DNA of 64,000 nucleotides, taken from the NCBI RefSeq assembly GCF_036195045.1, contig NZ_CP108100.1:8122001-8186000 (forward strand), written 5' to 3'. The stretch is from Streptomyces sp. NBC_00236. Lineage in GTDB: Bacteria; Actinomycetota; Actinomycetes; Streptomycetales; Streptomycetaceae. Positions within the stretch are counted from its first letter, which is position 1. Every line of letters starts with the position of its first letter. Below, piece by piece: positions 1-8,483 of the stretch. The notes under the pieces are model-generated. The model ran no database searches, had not been told where the DNA came from, and worked only from the letters and a program-made list of their open reading frames with translations. The translations under genes were made by a program, and so were the position numbers.

Positions 1-19
1 CACGACTGGAGGGCGTCGT

Positions 20-51
20 CGGGGAGGAGGCGGGGGCCCGCCGCCTCCCCG
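20..51. terminator. GC-rich hairpin near the left edge
   Basis: Arms at 20-34 and 37-51 pair with one mismatch around a 2-base centre, forming a very stable stem. No gene is recognisable in bases 1-169. The hairpin lies downstream of the leftward aldo/keto reductase and could end its transcript, or that of a gene outside the window. Confidence 0.4.
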
Positions 52-169
52 ACTGCCGGCTGAGGCGCGGGGGCGGGAGGCATGGGGCCATTGTCTCCGT
101 GCTGCCGGGTGCGCGGGGGCGTTTCGTCCAGCAGCGCGCAGAGCACGTCGAAGCCCGGGCTCCTCGGGG

Positions 170-1021
170 TCAGCCCCGAAGCTCGCGCAGGTCCTCCGCG
201 CCGAGCACGAGGCCGTCCGCCGCGAGGTTCTCCTCCAGGTGATCGAGGGAACCGGTGCCCGGAATCGCCAGCACCGACGGCGACACGGCCAGCAGCGAGG
301 CGATCCGTACCTGAGCGGGGGTCGCGCCCAGCCGGGCCGCGACCTTGGCGAGCCGGTCGGTGTCGAGCGGGGTGCGGCCACCGCCGAGCGGGAAGTACGG
401 CACGTACGCGATTCCCGACGCCTCACACTCCGCGAGCAGCTCCAGGTCATCGCCGTACTGGTTCTGGACCGCCGTGACGGGTGCGACCGTCCGGGCCTCG
501 GCGAACTGGACGGCGTCGACATTGCTGACCCCCAGGTGCCGGATCAGCCCCTCTTCCCGGAGTTCGGCCAGTACCGCGAACCGTTCCGCGATCGATTCAC
601 CCCCCGGCCCCGTCATGCCGCCCACCCGCAGATGGACCAGGTCGAGCCGGTCGACGCCGAGGGCGCGCAGATCCGCCTCGACGAGCGAGCGCAGCTGACC
701 GGGCGACGCCTGTCCGCTCGGCACGCCGCCGGGTCCGGGCAGGGGCCCGACCTTTGTCGCGACCACCAGGTCGTCCCGGTAGGGAGCCAGCGCCGTGCGG
801 ATCAGCTCATTGGCCCGGACAGCACCTCTCCCGTAGAAGCCCGCCGTGTCGATGTGGTTCACGCCCAGGTCAACTGCGCGCCGCAGCACCGCGACGCCGG
901 TGCGCGGGTCGCGCGCGGGGCCGTCGAAGGTGCCCATCGCCAGGCGCATGGCGCCGAATCCGAGCCGCCGTACGGTCAGGTCTCCGCCGAGGGAGAAGGT
1001 CTTGATCGTCATGGGAGCCAT
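170..1021 (-). CDS. aldo/keto reductase family oxidoreductase
   Basis: A 283-residue NADPH-dependent aldo/keto reductase of the single-barrel type, expected to be cytoplasmic. The catalytic set is visible: Asp58 and Tyr63 in the HIDTAGFYG block, Lys90 in VVATK and His130 in LDLVH. The C-terminal IPGTG and HLEENLAA segments match the cofactor phosphate-binding region of the family. The substrate is unknown. A second ATG three codons downstream (at 1012) could be the true start. It is divergent from a LuxR-like regulator, with a perfect dyad between them, so that regulator probably controls it. Confidence 0.88.
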   Translation of the reverse strand: MAPMTIKTFSLGGDLTVRRLGFGAMRLAMGTFDGPARDPRTGVAVLRRAVDLGVNHIDTAGFYGRGAVRANELIRTALAPYRDDLVVATKVGPLPGPGGVPSGQASPGQLRSLVEADLRALGVDRLDLVHLRVGGMTGPGGESIAERFAVLAELREEGLIRHLGVSNVDAVQFAEARTVAPVTAVQNQYGDDLELLAECEASGIAYVPYFPLGGGRTPLDTDRLAKVAARLGATPAQVRIASLLAVSPSVLAIPGTGSLDHLEENLAADGLVLGAEDLRELRG

Positions 1022-1054
1022 GGTGTGCGGCGTGCGTGCGGCAGGGCGAGCTCA

Positions 1055-1070
1055 TGGCAGCTTGCTGCCA
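1055..1070. promoter_or_regulatory. dyad between reductase and LuxR-like regulator
   Basis: TGGCAGCTTGCTGCCA is an inverted repeat with 7-bp arms and a 2-bp centre, placed between two divergent genes. It is a candidate operator for the adjacent regulator. Its position argues that the regulator starts downstream of it rather than at the earlier in-frame start at 1036. Confidence 0.5.
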
Positions 1071-1095
1071 GACTGGCGGAGTGCGGAATGAACAG

Positions 1096-1755
1096 ATGTT
1101 CTCGGTCCAGGGTGACGCGGAGCTGATCGCGCGTGCCGGCCACCTCTTCGAGTCCGCGCGTACCGAATTCCTGTGCGCGGCACGGGACCTCGACACATGG
1201 TCGCAGCCGGCGGCCCGGGCGGCGATCCGCGACCGTATGCGGGCCACGGATTCTCCGGGTCTGACCTCCCGCAAACTGCTCAGCCCGATGGCGCTCGCCG
1301 ACGAGCCGACGCGCGCGCATGTGCGCCTGGTGCAGAGTCAGGGCGCCCTCGTCCGGATCAGCGGCTCGCCGCTGCCGCACGAGACGATCATCATCGACCG
1401 GCGGGTGACCATCCTCGCCGGCCGGGAGACGCCCACCGGCCGTCACTACACCGTGACGACCTCGGCCACCGTGGTCGACGGTGTGCACGCGCTGTTCTCC
1501 GCGGTCTGGGACAACTCCGTGGAGTTCGACGCCTACCTGAGGCGGGACATCCCGCATCTCGATGCCGACAGCCGCACCATCATCGACGCGCTGGGCTCCG
1601 GGCTCACCGACGCGTCGGCCGCCAGACGGCTCGGCGTCTCGCTGCGCACCTATCGGCGACGCGTGGCGGAGCTCATGGCGACGCTCGACGCGGACTCACG
1701 CTTCCAGGCCGGGCTGAGAGCGGGCGAGCTGCGGCTGCCCCGCCCGACGGAGTGA
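1096..1755 (+). CDS. LuxR-type helix-turn-helix transcriptional regulator
   Basis: About 219 residues. The N-terminal two thirds resembles the PLD-like/TrmB-C-like sensor domain of Streptomyces orphan LuxR regulators (segment HETIIIDRRVTILAG). The C terminus holds a helix-turn-helix, LTDASAARRLGVSLRTYRRR, close to the GerE/LuxR pattern. No response-regulator receiver domain is present. The start is uncertain: an in-frame GTG at 1081 and a GTG at 1036 also exist, and the ATG at 1096 was preferred because the dyad at 1055-1070 would otherwise be coding. It is divergent from the aldo/keto reductase and probably regulates it. Confidence 0.75.
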   Translation: MFSVQGDAELIARAGHLFESARTEFLCAARDLDTWSQPAARAAIRDRMRATDSPGLTSRKLLSPMALADEPTRAHVRLVQSQGALVRISGSPLPHETIIIDRRVTILAGRETPTGRHYTVTTSATVVDGVHALFSAVWDNSVEFDAYLRRDIPHLDADSRTIIDALGSGLTDASAARRLGVSLRTYRRRVAELMATLDADSRFQAGLRAGELRLPRPTE

Positions 1756-1912
1756 CCGCCCGTGCCCCGGTCATCCCCGGAGTCCGGGCAGCCCGGTCCG
1801 TGGGCCGGGCAGCCCGCGCCGGCGGACCAGCGCGGACGAGCGCGCCCCTCGGGGCCACCCGATGGCACGGGCAGCCCCGGGGCCGGTCTCGTTGCCCCGC
1901 AGGCTCGGGGGG

Positions 1913-2386
1913 CTATCCGAACTGGCCGGGCTGGTAGTCGCCCGCCGGCTGCCGGACGATGAGGTTCAGCCGGTTGAAGGTGTTGATGACCGCGATGGTC
2001 GCCACGAGCGCGACGAGCTGATCCTCGTCGAAGTGCTTGGCGGCGTTCGCCCAGGCCTCGTCCGTGACGCCTCCCGCAGCGTCCGCGATGCGGGTGCCCT
2101 GCTCCGCCAGCTCCAGCGCGGCGCGCTCGGCGTCGGTGAACACCGTCGCCTCACGCCAGGCGGCCACGAGGTGCAGGCGGGTCGCGGACTCGCCGGCCGC
2201 GGTGGCGTCCTTGGTGTGCATGTCGGTGCAGACACCGCAGCCGTTGATCTGACTCGCCCGGAGCTTCACCAGCTCCGCCGTCGCGGCAGGCAGTGTCGAG
2301 TCCGCGAAGGCATTGCCCGCGGTGGCCAGGTGTTTCACGAACTTGACCGCCGACGGATTGCCGTACAGGTTCACACGCGCTTCCAT
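1913..2386 (-). CDS. carboxymuconolactone decarboxylase (AhpD-like) family protein
   Basis: A 157-residue all-helical CMD-fold protein. The AhpD-type redox motif is present: Cys50-x2-Cys53-x3-His57 in NGCGVCTDMHTKD, as in alkylhydroperoxidase-like enzymes that use a cysteine pair for peroxide or thiol chemistry. The ATG at 2386 is preceded by AAGGAG with 6-bp spacing, which rules out the longer reading from 2458. It follows the C-terminal fragment of the LRV gene on the same strand. The exact substrate cannot be told from sequence. Confidence 0.87.
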   Translation of the reverse strand: MEARVNLYGNPSAVKFVKHLATAGNAFADSTLPAATAELVKLRASQINGCGVCTDMHTKDATAAGESATRLHLVAAWREATVFTDAERAALELAEQGTRIADAAGGVTDEAWANAAKHFDEDQLVALVATIAVINTFNRLNLIVRQPAGDYQPGQFG

Positions 2387-2480
2387 GGTGTCTCCTTGCG
2401 ATGGTGACGGATACACCTGTGTGACGGGCCGACTCGGAAGAACGTGACAGGGCCGCATGTGACGTGAGTCTCCCGCCGAT

Positions 2481-3272
2481 TCACGGGCGGGGCAGCAGGT
2501 CCGCCATTACGGCACGCGGCAGCGACGGGTTGGCGGCCGCGGCTTCTGCCGACTGCGGGTCGGGGCCGGCGAGCAGGCCGGCCACGACGTGCGGCGGCAG
2601 TGCGGGATGCTCGGCGGCGGCCTCCCGCGCCTTGTCGTCCGACAAGCAGACGAGGATTGCGGCAGCGGGCGCACGGGGGTGCCGGGCGATGGCACGCAGC
2701 GCCCCGCGCACCGGCGGATCCTGCCTGGCCAGGCTGTCCAGCAGCGCCGGTGCGGCATCCGGGTTGGCCGCCACGCCGGCCGCGATCCGGGAGCCGTGAC
2801 GGCTGGTCATGTCCCGCAGCTGTACGTCGGAGAGCCCGGGGTGCGGGGCGATGGCCTTGACCACCTTCGCGTCGGGGCCGGCAGCGAGCGCGTCGCGGAT
2901 CCCCGCAGGAAGATCACGGCGCAGGGCCAGGAGCATCCGTGCGGCGGGGACCCGTGACGCGGCCAGTTCGCCGACCTCGGCGGGGGAAGCGGAGGCGATG
3001 CGCGGCAGCAGGGTGGAGCCGATCCGGGTGGTGCGGGACAGGCCGATGAGCACGTCGAGGGGCACGTGCGGGTTGTGGGCGAGGCTGCGTCGTACGCCGT
3101 CGTCGGGGTCGGCCGCCAGGGTACGCATCACGTCGTCGATCGCGGCATTCCCGGCGAGGTCAGCCCGTACCCCCGGGACCGGATCCTCCGCAAGCCGTCT
3201 GCTCACCGCCGGAGGCAGGCCGGTGCGGGCGGCGAGGGCCCAGCGAAGCAGCATCGAGGGATGCCCGGCAAA
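2481..3272 (-). pseudogene. C-terminal half of an interrupted LRV-repeat protein gene
   Basis: The frame runs from the element boundary at 3272 to a stop at 2481, about 263 codons. It is made of short Leu/Ala/Asp/Pro-rich helical repeats (for example LAEDPVPGVRADLAGN, LAADPDDGVRRSLAHN and IARHPRAPAAAILV), the pattern of leucine-rich-repeat-variant/HEAT-like solenoids. Reading upstream on the minus strand, the frame opens in the middle of a repeat (FAGHPSMLLRW) and enters the inverted repeat of the inserted element. The missing N-terminal half lies at 9962-10608. An internal ATG at 3254 could still yield a shortened protein, but no strong ribosome binding site is visible there. Confidence 0.8.
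3268..3272. repeat. left copy of 5-bp direct repeat (GCAAA)
   Basis: GCAAA at 3268-3272 recurs at 9962-9966. Counting one more base, GGCAAA recurs at 3267-3272 and 9961-9966. Removing the DNA between the copies fuses the two LRV fragments in frame through ...EVVTGFAGHPS. The sequence is therefore read as a target-site duplication. Five base pairs is the duplication size of Tn7/Tn5053-type transposition. Confidence 0.75.
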
Positions 3273-3277
3273 TGTCC

Positions 3278-3297
3278 TTTGACAGCGAAGTCAGTCG
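3278..3297 (+). repeat. left subterminal inverted repeat (20 bp)
   Basis: TTTGACAGCGAAGTCAGTCG matches the reverse complement of 9918-9937 at 19 of 20 positions. Shorter related pieces (GGACAG at 3299, CTGTCAA near 3332) follow it inward. The arrangement resembles the repeated transposase-binding sites of TnsB/TniA-type elements. Confidence 0.75.
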
Positions 3298-3376
3298 TGG
3301 ACAGTCTGCTGACCTGGGCGGACTAGGTTGGCTGTCAACGATGCCGGGCGCCGGAACGTACCTGGCCCTGGGGCGG

Positions 3377-4144
3377 TCACTGGGCGGTGTAGCCACCGTC
3401 GACAGGCAGGGCGATGCCGGTGACGTAGCTGGCTCCGTCGCTGCACAGCCACAGGACGGCCTGGGCGATCTCGTCGGCGGTGCCGAGACGGTCGATGGCC
3501 TGGCCCGCTTCGGCCTGGGAGCGGTCGAGTTCTCTGCCGTCGAGCATGGCGTCGACCATCGGGGTGTTGATCGTGCCGGGGCAGACGGCGTTGATGCGCA
3601 CGCCGCGGGAGCCGTATTCGAGGGCGGCGCTCTTGGTCAGGCCGATCACGCCGTGCTTGGTGGCGTGGTAGGCGGCGCGGCCGGGGTTGCCGACCAGGCC
3701 GCCGAGGGAGGAGCAGTTGACGATGGCTCCACTGCCCTGGGCGCGCATGTGGCGCAGTTCGTGCTTCACGCTCGCCCAGATGCCCCGCAGGTTGATGCCC
3801 TGGACGCGGTCGAACTGCTCCGCGCTCTCATCGGCGGCATCCGTGGGCGGGGGCATGATCCCGGCGTTGTTGTAGGCCATGTCGAGCCGGCCGAAGGCTT
3901 CGACCGTGCGGTCGATGGCGGCGGCGACCTGGTCCTCGTCGGTGACGTCGCAGACCAGGGCGAGGACCTGGTGGCCCTCGTCGGCGAGCCGTTTGGCGGC
4001 CGTGTTCACGGCCTCTTCGTTGATGTCGGTGAGCGCGACGGCGGCACCGGCGGCGACGAAGGCGTGGGCGGTGGCCAGGCCCATGCCGGAGGAGGCGCCG
4101 GTGACGAAGGCGGCCTGGCCGGTGAAGTCGTAGGTGGGGTTCAT
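3377..4144 (-). CDS. short-chain dehydrogenase/reductase (classical SDR)
   Basis: A 255-residue cytoplasmic Rossmann-fold oxidoreductase. It shows the nucleotide motif TGASSGMG at 15-22, NNAG at 92-95, catalytic Ser145 or Ser146, and the Tyr159-x3-Lys163 pair in YHATK. Asp40 at the end of beta-2 suggests NAD(H) preference. The start at 4144 matches the usual family N terminus. It is the last gene of the leftward cargo operon, 37 bp after the MFS gene. The substrate is not identifiable. Its neighbours suggest detoxification or modification of small carbonyl compounds. Confidence 0.9.
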   Translation of the reverse strand: MNPTYDFTGQAAFVTGASSGMGLATAHAFVAAGAAVALTDINEEAVNTAAKRLADEGHQVLALVCDVTDEDQVAAAIDRTVEAFGRLDMAYNNAGIMPPPTDAADESAEQFDRVQGINLRGIWASVKHELRHMRAQGSGAIVNCSSLGGLVGNPGRAAYHATKHGVIGLTKSAALEYGSRGVRINAVCPGTINTPMVDAMLDGRELDRSQAEAGQAIDRLGTADEIAQAVLWLCSDGASYVTGIALPVDGGYTAQ

Positions 4145-4181
4145 GGTGATGGCTCTCAACGAGGTTGTACAGGCGTGGAGT

Positions 4182-5438
4182 TCAGCGTGCGTTGGCGGTG
4201 GCGGTCTCACCGGTCTGCGGTTGGCCCGCGTCGGTGGTGTGGTGGGCGACGATCCGCGAGGGCCGGGTGGTGCCGTGCAGGGCGAGGGCGATCAGAGGCA
4301 GCAGGGTGAGCGCGGCGAAGACGGCGCCGACCAGGGCCGGACCGGTCAGCCCGAGGGAGGAGTCCAGGGCCCGGCCGGCGACGAGGGATCCGGCGGCGAT
4401 GCCGGTGTTGTAGCCGGAGGTGGTCAGCGCCGAGGTGAGGGTGGGGGCGTCGCCGGCGAAGCGGACGGCGAGGGAGGTGACGACCGGGTTGACGGTGAAC
4501 CCGGCCAGGGCCATGCCGAAGACCAGGATCACGGCGGCCACCGGGCTAGTCGAGGCGGGGATCAGAGCCAGCAGGATGAGGGAGGCGGCTGCCGCCGCGG
4601 TGATGGTGGTGATCATCGGGCGGCGGTCCCCGAGACGCCCGCCGATCGCGGTGCCGCCCAGCGCGCCGATACCGAACGCGATGAGCACCAGCGGTACGGC
4701 GCTGGCCGGGATGCCCGCCCGGTCGGTCAGCAGCGGAGTGATGTAGGTGTAAGTCGCCAGGACCCCGCCCATGATCAGCACGGCCGCGCCGAGCGCCAGC
4801 CACAGCCGCCCCTGCTTCAGGGCCCGGACCTCGGCGCGTACTGACACCTCGGCCCGCTGCTCCGTTCGGGGGATGAACCGGCCGACGAACGCGGCGGACA
4901 GGGCGGCGAGGACGGCCAGTGCCCAGAACGGGCCGCGCCAGCCGGTGTAGTGGCCGACGAACGAGCCGATCGGCACGCCGATCACGGTGGCCAGGGTGAG
5001 GCCGCCCATCATGACGCCGACCGCCCGCGTGGACTTTGCGGGTCCTGCGGCGGTGGTGGCGATGACGAAGCCGACGGCCCAGAACGCCCCGGTGGCCAGG
5101 GCGGTCACCACGCGGGCGGTCAGGACGACGGTGAAGGAGGTGCTGAGCGCGGCCAGCGCGTGTCCGAGGGCGAACACGGCGAGTGCGCCGATGAGGGTGT
5201 GGCGCTGGGGCAGGCGCAGGGTGGCCATGGCCATAGTGGGCCCGCCAATGATCATCCCGACGGCGAACGCGGTGATCAGTAGACCGGCGTGGGACATGCT
5301 CACGTTCAGGTCGGCGGCCATTTCGGGCAGCAGTCCGGCAATGACGAACTCGGTGGTGCCCATCAGGAACGTGCCGGCGGCGAGCACCCAGACGACGAAG
5401 GGCAGCTTGCCGGGGGCGGACCCGGTGGCGGAGGGCAT
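4182..5438 (-). CDS. MFS transporter, DHA1 (AraJ/CmlR-like) family
   Basis: A 418-residue inner-membrane protein with about 12 hydrophobic segments. The first loop has the DHA1 pattern FLMGTTEFVIAGLLPEMAADL, typical of sugar-efflux/chloramphenicol-resistance type exporters. The ATG at 5438 is preceded by an AGGAAG-type ribosome binding site, and the longer upstream reading is Arg/Pro-rich and out of family. It sits in the cargo operon between the cyclophilin-like lipoprotein and an SDR and probably exports a compound handled by these enzymes. Confidence 0.88.
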   Translation of the reverse strand: MPSATGSAPGKLPFVVWVLAAGTFLMGTTEFVIAGLLPEMAADLNVSMSHAGLLITAFAVGMIIGGPTMAMATLRLPQRHTLIGALAVFALGHALAALSTSFTVVLTARVVTALATGAFWAVGFVIATTAAGPAKSTRAVGVMMGGLTLATVIGVPIGSFVGHYTGWRGPFWALAVLAALSAAFVGRFIPRTEQRAEVSVRAEVRALKQGRLWLALGAAVLIMGGVLATYTYITPLLTDRAGIPASAVPLVLIAFGIGALGGTAIGGRLGDRRPMITTITAAAAASLILLALIPASTSPVAAVILVFGMALAGFTVNPVVTSLAVRFAGDAPTLTSALTTSGYNTGIAAGSLVAGRALDSSLGLTGPALVGAVFAALTLLPLIALALHGTTRPSRIVAHHTTDAGQPQTGETATANAR

Positions 5439-5479
5439 GCGGCTACTTCTTCCTGTACGGGGAGGGGTGGGAGGCGTGC

Positions 5480-6013
5480 TCAGGAGGCGGCCTCGATGGT
5501 GATCTGGTCGGCCCCGGAGAGCTGGTCGGCGTTGGCGTCGATGTGGCCGAGGACCAGCAGGTCCTGTGAGGCGGAGGGGCCGTCCTTGTAGAAGATGGCG
5601 AGGTTGCCCCACGGGGCGTAGTAGGTGAGGTCCCCGGTCCTCGGCGCCTGCGGTTCGGGCGCGTCATCGGTGGTCAGCTTCCTCGGCGGGTCAGCGATCC
5701 GTTCGGTGCCGTGGAAGTCCTCCAGGTCCACGGTGAGCGGGAGCATGGAGGCCAGGTCACGAGCGGCGGGGCTGTCGTTCAAGGTCGCGTCCATGGGCTG
5801 GCCGTCGATGGTGACGCGGATGTCCATCGGAGTGCTCCTTTCTGAGCCAGTGGGGCTCGACGATGCGGCAGTCTGCGGCTGCTCGGACACCGGGGCGGAC
5901 GACGACGCGGGGGCTTGTTCGGCGGGTGAGTCCTGCGAGCAGGCGGTCGCGGCGAGCAGCAGTACGCCGGTCGTGGCGGTGGCGGCCAGGGCCCGGCGGA
6001 GGGGGAAGATCAT
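5480..6013 (-). CDS. lipoprotein with cyclophilin-like fold domain
   Basis: 177 residues. The N terminus is a lipoprotein signal (two Arg, hydrophobic stretch, lipobox ATAC with Cys25), followed by a Ser/Pro/Gln-rich linker. From about residue 63 there is a compact domain (MDIRVTIDGQPMDATL ... GDLTYYAPWGNLAIFYKD) typical of the cyclophilin-like fold family seen beside SDR genes. The ATG at 6013 overlaps the stop of the upstream SDR (ATGA), indicating coupling. An internal ATG at 5827 has its own AAAGGAG with 7-bp spacing and would give a cytoplasmic 115-residue form, which is unusual. Confidence 0.8.
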   Translation of the reverse strand: MIFPLRRALAATATTGVLLLAATACSQDSPAEQAPASSSAPVSEQPQTAASSSPTGSERSTPMDIRVTIDGQPMDATLNDSPAARDLASMLPLTVDLEDFHGTERIADPPRKLTTDDAPEPQAPRTGDLTYYAPWGNLAIFYKDGPSASQDLLVLGHIDANADQLSGADQITIEAAS

Positions 6014-6693
6014 GGGGTGCCGTCCTGCGGGTCGGGCATGGGCTCGGCGTAGTGGCGGAACCCGTCGCGATCGGTGTGCAGGGCGTACAGCCGCTCGGCC
6101 AGTGCCTCGGGGCTGGAGGCCACGGAGTCGGAGCTGGTCGCGCCGGGGACGATGAGCTGCGCGGCGTGGATGTTCTCCGGGGCGAGCGCGGTGTGGAGCA
6201 TCGCCGCATAGGCGCTCTCGGCGGCGAACGCGATCGAGGTGCCGGCGACATTGGTGTTCGGGCGTACCGCGCTGGAGCCGTTGACGAACAACAGCGTGCC
6301 CCGCCCGAGCTCCCGCATGCCGGGCAGAACCGTGTTCACGCAGGTGAGCGGCCCTCTGACGGAGAAGCTCAGCGGGTCGTCCAGGTCGGCCGCGCTGGTA
6401 TCGAGGACAGGCTTCATGAAGTCGCTGCGGGGCACCGGACTGAACTGGAGGATCTCGATAGGGCCCAGTGTGTCCGCGGCTTCGCGCAGGGCCTCGGTGA
6501 GGGAGGCGGGGTCGAGGACGTCGGCGGTGAAGCCGCGGGCGTGGATGTTCTCCCTCGCCAGCTCGGCTGCCAAGTTGTCCTGGTGCTGGGCGCTGCGCGA
6601 GAGGAGGGCAACACGGTGGCCCGCTGTGCCGAAGCGACGGGCGGCGGCCAGCCCCAGGCCGGGGCCGGCGCCGACGAGAGCGAAGGTGGTCAC
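6010..6693 (-). CDS. SDR-family NAD(P)-binding protein lacking the usual active site
   Basis: 227 residues with a Rossmann motif (GAGPGLG) near the N terminus and a typical alpha/beta alternation. Where classical SDRs carry Tyr-x3-Lys, this protein reads AFAAESAYAAML. It may therefore be catalytically altered, as is common for the atypical SDRs encoded beside MmyB-type regulators. The GTG at 6693 has GAGGAG 7 bp upstream and was chosen over a TTG at 6708. It lies between the cupin and lipoprotein genes in the cargo operon. Confidence 0.85.
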   Translation of the reverse strand: MTTFALVGAGPGLGLAAARRFGTAGHRVALLSRSAQHQDNLAAELARENIHARGFTADVLDPASLTEALREAADTLGPIEILQFSPVPRSDFMKPVLDTSAADLDDPLSFSVRGPLTCVNTVLPGMRELGRGTLLFVNGSSAVRPNTNVAGTSIAFAAESAYAAMLHTALAPENIHAAQLIVPGATSSDSVASSPEALAERLYALHTDRDGFRHYAEPMPDPQDGTP

Positions 6694-6804
6694 GGAAGTT
6701 CTCCTCAAACAATGTGGGCGGGGCGGACCGAATCAGGGCCGTCCGAGGAAGGCGCGGTGTGGTTCACGGGGAGCGTCGCGACGGCGTGTCGGCCGTCCGG
6801 CCGT

Positions 6805-7215
6805 TCAGCCGACGGCCGGGGCGGTGGCGTACTCCTCGTCGGTAACCGGGGTCAGCCAGTGCACGACGTCGTGGGTGTCATCGCCCTCGTTGATGGCCAG
6901 GTGGACCATCAGCCGGTTCGGGGCCGCGCCGTGCCAGTGCTCCTCGTCGGCCTCGAACAGGACGCGGTCGCCGGGCCGGATGACTTCCACCGGCCCACCC
7001 CGACGCTGGCACAGGCCGATCCCTTCGGTGACGAAGACGGTCTGGCCCAGCGGGTGGCGGTGCCAGTGGGTGCGGGCGCCGGGCATGAAGTGCACCAGGG
7101 ACGCAGTGACTCGGGACGGGGCAGGGGCCGCGGCGATGGCGTCGATGTATACATCGCCGGTGAACCAGTCCGCCGGCCCCTTGCGGGTGTCGATCGAGCT
7201 GCGGGTGATCTGCAC
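6805..7215 (-). CDS. cupin domain protein
   Basis: A 136-residue single-domain cupin. The metal-binding set is visible: His50, His52 and His54 (ARTHWHRHPLGQ) in motif 1, then the EHWHG segment (His93, His95) in motif 2. This fits a small metal-dependent cupin similar to those annotated as quercetin-dioxygenase-like or carboxymuconolactone-associated cupins. It starts at GTG 7215 with GAGGAG 6 bp upstream. It is the second gene of the cargo operon, 30 bp after the alcohol dehydrogenase. Confidence 0.87.
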   Translation of the reverse strand: MQITRSSIDTRKGPADWFTGDVYIDAIAAAPAPSRVTASLVHFMPGARTHWHRHPLGQTVFVTEGIGLCQRRGGPVEVIRPGDRVLFEADEEHWHGAAPNRLMVHLAINEGDDTHDVVHWLTPVTDEEYATAPAVG

Positions 7216-7245
7216 AATTACTCCTCGTGTGGTTGACGGAGCGGG

Positions 7246-8262
7246 TCAGGGGGCGAGGAGCGTCTTGATGGCGCGGCGTTCATCCATCGCCTTGTAGCCC
7301 TCCGCGACCTGGTCGAGGGGGAGGGCGAGGTCGAAGACCTTGCCCGGGTCGATGGAGCCGGCAAGGACGCGGTCGATGAGGTCGGGCAGGTAGCGGCGTA
7401 CGGGGGCGGGGCCGCCGCGCAGGCCGACGTGAGAGAAGAACAGCTCCTGCCCGTCGAGAGCGACCTCGTGCGGGACGCCGACGAATCCGACGTTGCCACC
7501 TGGCCGGGCGGAGTGCAGGGCCTGCTGCATGGACTGGGCGGTGCCCACGCACTCCAGGACGCTGTCCGCGCCGATCCCGCCGGTCATCTCCTTGATACGG
7601 GCCACACCTTCCTCGCCGCGCTCGGCGACGATGTCGGTCGCACCGAACTCGCGGGCCAGCTTCTGCCGGCTCTCGTGGCGGGACATCGCGATGATCCGCT
7701 CCGCCCCTAGTTCCCTGGCGGCGATCACCGCACACAGGCCGACCGCGCCGTCGCCGACCACCACGGCGGTCGAGCCGGGCTTGACTTCGGCGGCGTCGGC
7801 GGCCCACCAGCCGGTGCCCATCACATCCGAGACGGCCAGCAGCCCGGGCCAGAACTGTTCGCCGGGGATCCCGTCGGTGGCCACCAGGGTGCCCTGCGCG
7901 TTCGGGATCCGCACATAGTCGGCCTGGCAGGTGGACATGAATTCACGGTTCAGACAGCTCGACTGGAACCCGTTGCGGCAGTTCGCGCAAGTGTTGTCAG
8001 AGGTCGCGAACGAGCCGACCACGAACTGGCCCGGCTTGACCGAGGTCACCTGTGACCCGACCTCCTCCACGAATCCGACGTACTCGTGGCCCATGGGGTG
8101 GGCGTGCTCGGTGGGCTCCGCACCGCGGTACGGCCACAGGTCCGACCCGCACACACAGGTCACGGCCGTGCGGATGATCGCATCCGTCGGATGCTCGATC
8201 TTCGGATCCTCCAGGGTCTCGAAGCGGATGTCGCCGGGGGCGTGGATCACTGCGCCGCGCAT
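7246..8262 (-). CDS. zinc-dependent alcohol dehydrogenase family protein
   Basis: A 338-residue medium-chain dehydrogenase. Catalytic zinc residues are Cys38 (CVCGSD) and His59-Glu60 (GHE), and a GDGAVG NAD-binding motif lies near residue 175. The structural-zinc loop retains Cys92, Cys95 and Cys103 but the third Cys of the usual four is missing, so this site may be incomplete. Start at 8262 with AAAGGAA upstream. It is the first gene of the leftward cargo operon and divergent from the MmyB-type regulator, with a strong dyad between. Confidence 0.9.
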   Translation of the reverse strand: MRGAVIHAPGDIRFETLEDPKIEHPTDAIIRTAVTCVCGSDLWPYRGAEPTEHAHPMGHEYVGFVEEVGSQVTSVKPGQFVVGSFATSDNTCANCRNGFQSSCLNREFMSTCQADYVRIPNAQGTLVATDGIPGEQFWPGLLAVSDVMGTGWWAADAAEVKPGSTAVVVGDGAVGLCAVIAARELGAERIIAMSRHESRQKLAREFGATDIVAERGEEGVARIKEMTGGIGADSVLECVGTAQSMQQALHSARPGGNVGFVGVPHEVALDGQELFFSHVGLRGGPAPVRRYLPDLIDRVLAGSIDPGKVFDLALPLDQVAEGYKAMDERRAIKTLLAP

Positions 8263-8432
8263 GAGAGATTCCTTTGCGTACGGGGTACGGAGTGCGGAAC
8301 CCGGAGCCCTGGACGGCGGACCGCCCGAGCCGGGTGCGGGGCTCCGCCTTCCGCCTTCGTAGCCGGGAGGAGAAGCACCATGCCTCCCAGATAACGCCCT
8401 CTCCACGCGCGTAGCGAGTCACTGGCAAAGGG

Positions 8433-8447
8433 TGTACTGGCAGTACA
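8433..8447. promoter_or_regulatory. operator candidate for the MmyB-type regulator
   Basis: TGTACTGGCAGTACA is a perfect 6-bp inverted repeat with a 3-bp centre, about 37 bp before the regulator and about 170 bp before the dehydrogenase. AGTACT-type sites between divergent MmyB-like regulators and oxidoreductase genes are a known arrangement. The assignment here is inference. Confidence 0.6.
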
Positions 8448-8483
8448 TCCCTATGGACGCGTGCAGGACGTACCGTCGAAGAC

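Noticed and set aside
2481..3254. Calling the C-terminal LRV piece an intact 257-residue gene
   Set aside because: The ATG at 3254 has no clear ribosome binding site and the repeat pattern continues upstream to the element edge, where it matches the other half across the direct repeat.
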